Source of the DNA: Verrucomicrobiota bacterium
GTDB taxonomy: Bacteria > Verrucomicrobiota > Verrucomicrobiia > Limisphaerales > UBA1100
DNA length: 9,209 nucleotides
Reading direction: 5' to 3'
Assembly (NCBI GenBank): GCA_028872685.1
Contig: JAPKEI010000092.1
Coordinates: 1 to 9,209, forward strand
Shown here: positions 1 through 5,210 of the stretch, piece after piece
Numbering within the stretch: the first letter of the stretch is position 1
How the letters are laid out: each line of letters opens with the position of its first letter
Notes under the pieces: generated by a model
Told to the model about the DNA's origin: nothing
The model's database searches: none
Seen by the model: only the letters and a program-made list of their open reading frames with translations
Translations under genes and position numbers: made by a program

Positions 1-84
1 GGGTCTGGTTTGACTGCCGCCGGGTCTGGTTTGACCGCCGCCGGGCCTGGTTTGACCGCCGCCGGGCCTGGTTTGACCGCCGCC
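1..84. repeat. 21-bp tandem repeat, four copies, coding for GGGQTRP on the minus strand
   Basis: Four head-to-tail 21-bp units occur at 1-21, 22-42, 43-63 and 64-84, all of the form GGGYCTGGTTTGACYGCCGCC. They differ at only two positions, so they are recent or homogenised. The unit length is a multiple of three and preserves the minus-strand reading frame, adding one heptapeptide per copy. More copies may lie outside the left edge. Confidence 0.93.
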
Positions 85-315
85 AAGTTGGGCACGGAAA
101 AACTCCTGCATTTCTTCACGGGAAGGGCGCTCATTTTCATCAAGCTTGCCGTCACCATTCTTATCATATTTCTTGATCATGGCTTCCCGGATTCCTCCAC
201 CACGTTCACCTTCTCCACCACGTCCACCCTGTCCCGGGCGATCTTGGGCTTGTGTAGTCAAACTGAATGTTATTAGTCCACCGAGAACGATGGGTACAAG
301 TAAGTGTTTTTTCAT
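1..315 (-). CDS. Exported EF-hand protein with Gly/Arg/Pro heptapeptide repeats (3' end outside window)
   Basis: This gene has no stop inside the window: it starts at the ATG complementary to 313-315 and stays open to position 1, giving 105 N-terminal residues. Residues 1-23 form a signal peptide (MKK, a hydrophobic core, then TTQAQ). Residues 25-41 are Gly/Arg/Glu-rich. A canonical EF-hand loop lies at residues 51-62 (DKNGDGKLDENE), with D51, N53, D55, G56 and E62 in the calcium-ligand positions, flanked by helix-like segments (REAMIKKY and REEMQEFF). From residue 78 the heptapeptide GGGQTRP repeats four times, the last as GGSQTRP, up to the edge. The likely role is extracytoplasmic calcium binding; the partner is unknown. 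Codon phasing, the signal peptide and the perfect EF-hand make the minus strand the coding strand and the plus-strand ORF at 10-276 a shadow. No Shine-Dalgarno is visible upstream (TTAATT before ATG). It is divergent from the selenoprotein cluster. Confidence 0.87.
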   Translation of the reverse strand, partial: MKKHLLVPIVLGGLITFSLTTQAQDRPGQGGRGGEGERGGGIREAMIKKYDKNGDGKLDENERPSREEMQEFFRAQLGGGQTRPGGGQTRPGGGQTRPGGSQTRP

Positions 316-455
316 AATTAATGTAGGATTGCGTTGCCGCACCATGCTGTTTAAGCCCGTGAGGGTCAATTGTAATGACGTGCTCTCACAGGGAAAGGTT
401 TCATAGAATGTATCCGTAACCGAATAATGTAAGGCATCGTCTTGGGAAGTATATG
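316..455. promoter_or_regulatory. Divergent intergenic region with an imperfect inverted repeat
   Basis: These 140 bases separate the divergent EF-hand gene and the first selenoprotein gene, so they should hold both promoters. An imperfect dyad spans 359-389: outer arms GTGAG (359-363) and CTCAC (385-389), and inner arms GTCA (365-368) and TGAC (376-379) around ATTGTAA. It could be an operator or an RNA hairpin. TAGAAT at 404-409 is a fair -10 match for the plus strand, but I find no convincing -35 at normal spacing. GGGAAG at 444-449 is a plausible ribosome binding site 6 nt before the ATG at 456. Promoter positions are therefore unassigned. Confidence 0.35.
386..455 (+). repeat. Leader of selenoprotein gene 1, similar to the leader of gene 2 (1501-1577)
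   Basis: The stretch before the first paralogue shares ordered blocks with the stretch before the second. These are TCACAGG at the 5' end of both (386-392 and 1501-1507), then GTAACC(G)AAT, then AAGG followed by ATCGTC or AACGTCGT, then a GGGAAG or AGGAA ribosome-binding element and a doubled ATG. The tandem duplication therefore took in the 5' leader as well as the coding region. The conserved blocks are candidates for regulatory sites, though spacing between them differs by small indels. Confidence 0.5.
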
Positions 456-1496
456 ATGATGGTTCGTAGCACGTTACTAGCCGGCGCCTTTTTGGCGGCA
501 ACCTTCATTTCCAATGCGCAAGCTGAGGTTCTAAAAGGTGCAGTAAAGACCGAGAATATTGCGTGGTACGGCACCTGGAAAGGCGGCCTGGCAGAAGCCC
601 AGCGCACAGGTAGGCCTATCCTGTTGGTCTCGGGCGCGCCACAGTGCCACAACGTGCCGGGCGTTTGGTGACCGGGCAAGACGAGCATGGACAGGAGTTT
701 CCTGGCCAACAAAGATGTGGTGGCTGCTTCCCGAAAGTTCGTGTGCATTCGTTTGGCCACCTACGAGGATGCCGCAGAGAACGAGGTCCTCAAGGGCATC
801 TTCACCATGCGCAGTGAACTGCAGAATACGGTGTTTGGCATTTTAACCCCGGACGGCAAGACGCACATCGTGCGTTCCGGGCGCAGCCCCGCTTGGGCGT
901 TTGGCGGGCAGGCGGGAAGGGGAATCCATGAGCAGCCGCTGGAGTCTATGAAGAAAATGGGCCAGACTATGGAAGCGATTGCTCTAGCCTATCCGGGTAA
1001 AGGTAAGGCGGCAAAAGGCCCGCTGCCCTTGCCTTACCTTGCTGATTTACGCCTCGCATTAAATGTGACTGCGGCAGACCGCCAACCTTTGGTGGCGGTA
1101 TTCGCGCCGGACGCTGCGCAACGCAAGGCCATGGAACGCGAGCTTTCTGTGGTGGCATGGTCCGAGCAGTTCATTGGCCAGGCCCAATACGTGTCGGCAA
1201 GTGACGCGAAGGAATTCAAGGCGGTGAAAGGAGTGACGGTGAAGACGGGATTCATCGTGATCCAGCCGGGAATCTTTGGGCTGGAAGGCTCGGTCATTCA
1301 GGAAATCTCCGCCAACGCCAAGGCAGGTGAATTGAAAAAGCAACTGGCCAACGCGTTGGGCCAACACAAGCCCAACACGCTGTCTTACTACGAACACCGT
1401 GCGGCTGGGGTTCGCGCTGGCAAACGCTGGGAGAGCAAGACACCCAGTACTGACAACTCCAGTCCTCGTGAACGTATTGGCCGCCAGCGTCGCTAA
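456..1496 (+). CDS. Predicted exported thioredoxin-like selenoprotein, paralogue 1 (in-frame TGA read as Sec72)
   Basis: This is one 346-residue protein if TGA 669-671 is read as selenocysteine; otherwise it appears as two ORFs in the same frame (453-671 and 687-1496). I choose ATG 456 because it aligns with the paralogue (MMVRS/MMNRS) and sits 6 nt after GGGAAG; ATG 453 and 459 are alternatives. Residues 1-23 are a signal peptide ending SNAQA. Residues 35-115 resemble a thioredoxin-like (Thioredoxin_7 type) domain: W-x-x-GL-x-EA-x-x-TG-[RK]-P-I-x-LVS, then C64-HNVPGVW-U72-PGKTSMDRSFL, then a strand with C97. W71-U72-P-G-K75 overlays the WCxxC of thioredoxins, with Lys in place of the second Cys. 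Residues from about 190 to 305 look like a second, Cys-free thioredoxin-like fold (inference from strand/helix pattern). The conserved end is HRxxGxxAGxRWxSKTP followed by an Arg-rich tail. It lacks the GGGRRP ending of paralogue 2. The substrate is unknown; a periplasmic or cell-surface redox role is inferred. Confidence 0.82.
669..671 (+). other. Selenocysteine-coding TGA (recoded stop), gene 1
   Basis: This TGA lies in frame between residues W71 and P73 and is followed by C, a context (UGAC) also found at the Sec codon of E. coli fdhF. The reading frame continues without another stop to TAA 1494-1496. The tandem paralogue has TGA at the same residue. Other genes in the window have no internal TGA, and the pyruvate carboxylase ends in TGA, so a genome-wide reassignment is unlikely. 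Confidence 0.82.
688..708 (+). promoter_or_regulatory. Bacterial SECIS-like hairpin, gene 1
   Basis: An upper stem CAGGA (692-696) pairs with TCCTG (700-704) around the 3-nt loop GTT (697-699). After an A/G mismatch (691/705), the lower stem TGG (688-690) pairs with CCA (706-708). The loop opens with G followed by U, as required for SelB recognition in known bacterial SECIS elements. Twenty-five bases separate the TGA from that G, inside the range of roughly 16-37 nt known for such elements. The hairpin is translated as MDRSFLA, so its ATG (687) can be mistaken for a start codon. Confidence 0.8.
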
Positions 1497-1577
1497 GGTT
1501 TCACAGGAAAAATCTCGAATGAGGAAATGCAATCTCATGTAACCAATCGCTTAAGGTAACGTCGTAGGAAACATAAG

Positions 1578-2618
1578 ATGATGAATCGTAGCATATTACT
1601 AGTCGGCGCCTTTTTGGCGGTGCCCTTCTTTTCCAATGCGCAAGCTGAGGCTCCAAAGGCTGCAGCTAAAGCCGAAAAAATCGCTTGGCATGGTACCTGG
1701 AAAGGTGGGCTGACCGAGGCTCAACGCACCGGTAAACCAATCATGCTGGTTTCAGCTGTTCCCCAGTGCCATTCAGTTCCCGGAGTCTGGTGACCGGGTA
1801 AAACCGGAATGGACAGGAGTTTCCTGGCTGACAAAGACGTTATTTCCGCTTCGCGTAAGTTTGTGTGCATCCGCTTGGCAACCTATGAGAATGCCGAGGA
1901 AAACAAGATCCTTGCGGGGTTCTTCTCTCGAGGTGGAGTTTTAGAGAACACTGTTTTCACGCTCTTAACCCCCGATGGAAAAACCAAACTTGTATCTGCA
2001 GGACGTAGTCCAGTCTGGGCGTTCGGAGGAGTTCGTGGTGCGGGGATTAATGCACAACCCGAGGTGTCCATGAAGAAAATGGGCCAGACCATGGAAGCGA
2101 TTGCTTTGGCTTATCCCGGTAAGGGTAAAGCAACAAAAGGATCTCCTCCGTTACCTTACCTTGCTGATTTACGACTCGCCATGAATGTAACAGCGGCAGA
2201 TCGGCAGCCTTTGGTTGTGGTTTATTCAAAGAGTGCCGAGCAGCGCAAGAAAATGGAACAGGAACTCTCGAAGGTTGCCTGGTCTGATCAGTTTATCGGG
2301 CAGGCTCAGTATGTGTCTGCAAGTGATGCTTCCGAATTTAAGTCGGTAAAGAATTTTAAAGCGACCTCTGGGTTTGTGGTAATTCAGCCCGGAACCTTTG
2401 GCTTAACGGGTGAGCCTATTGCTGTTATTGATGCAAAGACGTCTGCCAGTAAACTCGTTGAATCGTTGGCCAAAGCATTGGATAAACATAAGCCTAGTAC
2501 ACTAACTTACAATCAACACCGCCAAATGGGTTCACAAGCAGGTGCTCGGTGGGTCAGTAAGACGCCCAATCAGGAAAAGGAGGCTCGTCGCGGAGGCGGG
2601 CGGCGTCCTCAACGTTAA
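1578..2618 (+). CDS. Predicted exported thioredoxin-like selenoprotein, paralogue 2 (in-frame TGA read as Sec72)
   Basis: This is a tandem duplicate of the preceding gene and also comes to 346 residues when TGA 1791-1793 is read through; unrecoded it would be split at 1578-1793 and 1809-2618. The ATG at 1578 follows AGGAA (1566-1570) by 7 nt. Residues 1-23 are a signal peptide (SNAQA). C64-HSVPGVW-U72-PGKTGMDRSFL and C97 are conserved with paralogue 1; no other Cys is shared. The segment MKKMGQTMEAIALAYPGKGKA joins the thioredoxin-like domain to a second domain with a Cys-free thioredoxin-like pattern. The C-terminus is NQEKEARRGGGRRPQR, nearly matching the end of the unrelated sulfatase downstream. 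Its base composition is visibly more AT-rich at third positions than copy 1. The stop is 12 nt before the sulfatase start, implying co-transcription. Function is inferred only as an extracytoplasmic redox protein; a methionine- or sulfur-related substrate would be speculation. Confidence 0.82.
1791..1793 (+). other. Selenocysteine-coding TGA (recoded stop), gene 2
   Basis: This in-frame TGA sits at codon 72, the same position as in paralogue 1, in the context GTC-TGG-TGA-CCG. The flanking codons have mostly synonymous differences (GTT/GTC, GGC/GGT, AAG/AAA), so the surrounding peptide has been under selection on both sides of the TGA. That argues for readthrough rather than a shared dead gene. 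Confidence 0.82.
1810..1830 (+). promoter_or_regulatory. Bacterial SECIS-like hairpin, gene 2
   Basis: The upper stem CAGGA (1814-1818) pairs with TCCTG (1822-1826) around loop GTT (1819-1821), identical to gene 1 and at the same 25-nt distance from the TGA. In the lower stem, TGG (1810-1812) now faces CTG (1828-1830). It keeps pairing as one G-C and two G-U wobbles, so the fold survives the base changes. The 20 bases 1809-1828 are identical to 687-706, although most third positions on either side differ. Confidence 0.8.
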
Positions 2619-2630
2619 TTTTATTATTTT

Positions 2631-3965
2631 GTGAAAAAGAACACCTTTTTTCTATTTTTACTTCTTGCTGTGTACCCAACTATGGTTCCGGCTCAATCGA
2701 CTGCGACCTCTCCTAAACCTCATATCGTGATGTTCGTGTCCGACGACATGGGTTGGAACGAGGTCGGTTATCACGGTAGCAAAATTGCCACCCCTCACAT
2801 CGATGGACTTGCCAAGGAGGGTGTGCAGCTTGACCGCTTTTATGTGCACCCCATTTGCAGCCCCACGCGCACGGCGTTGATGACCGGGCGATCGCCCGCG
2901 CGCTTTGGCATCACCGGACCCATCGGCCGCGGCGTCGTTCCGCTGGACGAACATTTCCTGCCGCAAACTTTTCAGAAAGCCGGTTATCAAACTTTCATGG
3001 TGGGTAAGTGGCACCTTGGCGAGCGTAGTGATGACCACGCACCCAATGCTCGGGGCTTTGATCATTTTTACGGATGCCTTGGTGGCGTCATTGACTACTA
3101 CACCCACCGGCGCGGGCGCGGGCTTGATTGGCAGCGCAACGGCAAGCCCGTCATTGAGGAGGGCTATTCCACCGACCTCTTCGCTGCCGAGGCCATTCGG
3201 TTGCTAAAAAATCGCGACCAGAAAAAGTCGGTCTTTTTGTATCTTCCCTTCAACGCACCCCATCAACCCGCCCAAGCTCCTGACGTATTGATTCAAAAAT
3301 ATAAAAAATTGGGCTTTTCCAGTCGGGCCATCGGGCGTGCTGCCGCCATCGAGGCGATGGATGCCGCGATGGGCCGGGTGCTGGCGGCAATTAAAGCCGA
3401 GGGCATGGCCAAGGACACTCTGGTGATGTTTTTTTGTGACAACGGCTCGGGCGGCGGCTCGCGCGGCCCGCGAGCACTGCCGGGGCAACTGTCGTTGCGC
3501 GGCGGTAAGGGCAGCGTGCTTGAGGGTGGCATCCGTGTGCCTGCAGTCTTTCGCTGGCCGGGAGTGATTCGCGCGGGGACGACCTGCAGCCAGCTGATTT
3601 CTGCGCAGGATCTTTTCCCAACATTCGCTGCTGCTGCGGGCATCAAGCCGGCCAACCAAAAGCCATTCGACGGTGTGAACTGTTGGCCGGCAATTATACA
3701 AAACAAGCCGATGAAACGGCCACCGGTGATTGTGGCCGGGCCCTCCGGTGACTTTGCTGTTCTCCACGATCAATGGAAACTGACTTGGGGTCAGGGACAG
3801 GTCAGACTATATAACGTGAAAGATGACCCTGCCGAATCCAAGGACGTGACCTTGGATCATCCAGAAGTTGCGGCAAAATTGGCCGACAACCTCGCGCCGT
3901 TCAGTAAGTTGAATATTTCTAATCAAGAGAGAGGGGCTCGTCAGGGTGGAGGTCGCCGGCCTTAG
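2631..3965 (+). CDS. Secreted type I sulfatase (arylsulfatase family, formylglycine-dependent)
   Basis: The protein is 444 residues long and starts at GTG 2631. It should hydrolyse a sulfate ester, probably of a polysaccharide, outside the cytoplasm; the exact substrate cannot be read from sequence. A signal peptide covers residues 1-21 (MKK, hydrophobic core, VPAQ). Catalytic features of the alkaline-phosphatase/sulfatase fold are all visible. They are metal ligands D38-D39, the formylglycine motif C76-S-P-T-R80 (Cys type, needing a maturation enzyme), K126 and H128 in GKWHLG, H211 in APHQPAQAP, and D270-N271 in CDNG. The later segment RGGKGSVLEGGIRVPAVFRWPG is also typical. Length is normal for the family. 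There is no Shine-Dalgarno: the 12-nt gap after the selenoprotein gene is only A/T, so translation may be coupled. The C-terminus carries the unusual tail NQERGARQGGGRRP, shared with the preceding selenoprotein. Confidence 0.93.
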   Translation: MKKNTFFLFLLLAVYPTMVPAQSTATSPKPHIVMFVSDDMGWNEVGYHGSKIATPHIDGLAKEGVQLDRFYVHPICSPTRTALMTGRSPARFGITGPIGRGVVPLDEHFLPQTFQKAGYQTFMVGKWHLGERSDDHAPNARGFDHFYGCLGGVIDYYTHRRGRGLDWQRNGKPVIEEGYSTDLFAAEAIRLLKNRDQKKSVFLYLPFNAPHQPAQAPDVLIQKYKKLGFSSRAIGRAAAIEAMDAAMGRVLAAIKAEGMAKDTLVMFFCDNGSGGGSRGPRALPGQLSLRGGKGSVLEGGIRVPAVFRWPGVIRAGTTCSQLISAQDLFPTFAAAAGIKPANQKPFDGVNCWPAIIQNKPMKRPPVIVAGPSGDFAVLHDQWKLTWGQGQVRLYNVKDDPAESKDVTLDHPEVAAKLADNLAPFSKLNISNQERGARQGGGRRP

Positions 3966-3978
3966 CATAAACGATTTT

Positions 3979-5145
3979 ATGAAAACAAAATTAATGTACT
4001 CGATTGCTGTGGCAGCAATTTTTTTCGTTCAGACTGTTGACGCCCAGCAACGTCCGCCGCGCGGCCGATTTGATAATCAGCGTGAAGCCGCCCTTGCTCA
4101 ACCTTTCAAGGGTGTATTCTTCCTTGATGTTCCGCCGGCCAACCTGTTCCCGATCAAAAAAACCGGCGTGAACACTGAGCCTGTACGGCAGGCAGCGAAG
4201 GCATTCCTCTCCAGTCTTAATGCGAAGGACCGCAAGAAGACCGTCTTTCCCGTGGACGACCTCGAGTGGCGCAAGTGGGATAACCGACATCGTTATGCGC
4301 GCCAAGGTGTGGGCTTTGACAAGATGACCAAAGGCCAGCGCGAACTCGCCTTCAACCTACTGCGCACCAGCCTCAGTGCCCGGGGACTCAAGCAAACGCA
4401 GGACATCATGAAGCTCAATGGCACGTTGGCCGAGTTGACCAACCGCTTTGATGAATATGGCGAATGGCTTTATTGGATCACCATCATGGGCGAGCCAAGT
4501 GCCACCAAGCCATGGGGTTGGCAGCTAGATGGACATCATGTCGTTATCAACTACTTTATTCTCGGCGATCAAGTCGTGATGAGTCCCGTCTTTATGGGCT
4601 CTGAGCCGGTGAAAGCCGAGAGCGGCAAATTCAAGGGCACCGTTATCTGCCAAGCCGAGCAGGGCAAAGGTCTCGCGTTCATTAATTCACTGAACAAAAC
4701 CCAACGTGCCAAAGCAATCGTCGCCAACGACAAAGGTCCGACCAACAACATCGGTGAAGCGTTCCGCGACAATCAAGTGCTCGATTACATCGGCATTCGC
4801 TGCAGCGAGTTGACCGCCAAACAAAAAACGCAGTTGCATGGGCTCATTGAAGTGTACATCGGGAACCTCGCGGATGGCCATGCAAAGGTGAAAATGGCCG
4901 ATATAAAAAAACATCTCGATGCCACGTACTTCGGCTGGATGGGCGGCACGAAAAAGGACAGCGTTTTTTATTACCGCATCCAAAGCCCCGTGGTGCTGAT
5001 TGAATTCGACCACCAACGTCCCATCGCCTTGGCCCGCTCCCAAACTCCCACGCGCCAACACATCCACACTGTCGTCCGCACCCCCAACGGTAATGACTAC
5101 GGCAAGGATTTGCTGCGGCAGCATTACCGTCTGCATCACAAATAA
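3979..5145 (+). CDS. Exported DUF3500 family protein
   Basis: The protein is 388 residues long from ATG 3979. I prefer this start to the in-frame ATG 3946 because it lies outside the sulfatase gene and opens directly with a signal peptide (MKTKLMYSIAVAAIFFVQTVDA, residues 1-22). The mature N-terminus is QQRPPRGRF. The C-terminal signature RTPNGNDYGKDLLRQHY, close to the end and followed by RLHHK, is characteristic of DUF3500, as is the preceding segment YYRIQSPVVLIEFDHQRP. The biochemical function of DUF3500 is not established to my knowledge. The gene starts 13 nt after the sulfatase stop with no Shine-Dalgarno (ACGATTTT before ATG), so it is likely the last gene of the cluster operon. The signal peptide and operon position place it in the same compartment as the sulfatase. 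Confidence 0.88.
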   Translation: MKTKLMYSIAVAAIFFVQTVDAQQRPPRGRFDNQREAALAQPFKGVFFLDVPPANLFPIKKTGVNTEPVRQAAKAFLSSLNAKDRKKTVFPVDDLEWRKWDNRHRYARQGVGFDKMTKGQRELAFNLLRTSLSARGLKQTQDIMKLNGTLAELTNRFDEYGEWLYWITIMGEPSATKPWGWQLDGHHVVINYFILGDQVVMSPVFMGSEPVKAESGKFKGTVICQAEQGKGLAFINSLNKTQRAKAIVANDKGPTNNIGEAFRDNQVLDYIGIRCSELTAKQKTQLHGLIEVYIGNLADGHAKVKMADIKKHLDATYFGWMGGTKKDSVFYYRIQSPVVLIEFDHQRPIALARSQTPTRQHIHTVVRTPNGNDYGKDLLRQHYRLHHK

Positions 5146-5210
5146 GTTGTTTTTTCGAATTCACCGCAGCCTTTCCTTTTCCCTGTTTTTCTGCTAAAAG
5201 TTTCGCGTCC
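5146..5210 (+). other. Short intergenic gap before pyruvate carboxylase
   Basis: These 65 bases contain a T6 run soon after the DUF3500 stop and a pyrimidine-rich middle (CCTTTCCTTTTCCCTGTTTTTC), but no convincing GC-rich stem before the T-run. I cannot decide whether transcription ends here or reads into the carboxylase gene. No Shine-Dalgarno precedes ATG 5211. Confidence 0.4.

Noticed and set aside
1..84. CRISPR-like array
   Set aside because: The 21-bp units abut with no spacers and encode a heptapeptide repeat in frame.
10..276. Plus-strand ORF of 88 codons over the left edge
   Set aside because: It is the antisense shadow of the minus-strand EF-hand gene, which has a signal peptide and a perfect calcium-binding loop.
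489..502. CGCC-TTTTT-GGCG inverted repeat in the signal-peptide region of gene 1, also present in gene 2
   Set aside because: The stem is only 4 bp and the identity is explained by paralogy; there is no evidence of a regulatory role.
687..1496. Separate genes starting at ATG 687 and ATG 1809
   Set aside because: No ribosome binding site or signal peptide precedes them, and the start would cut a thioredoxin-like domain in half. The ATG is part of the proposed SECIS.
669..1793. TGA as a reassigned sense codon (Trp or Gly genetic code)
   Set aside because: The sulfatase, DUF3500 and 1161-residue carboxylase have no internal TGA, Trp is written TGG throughout, and the carboxylase ends at the expected length with TGA.
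456..2618. Both thioredoxin-like genes as pseudogenes with a shared nonsense mutation
   Set aside because: Both copies keep an intact frame before and after the TGA, equal length, mostly synonymous differences and a correctly placed hairpin; decay would have damaged at least one copy.
3429..3435. Run of seven T in the sulfatase gene as a frameshift site
   Set aside because: The frame is uninterrupted and leads straight into the conserved DNG metal-binding motif, so no slippage is needed.
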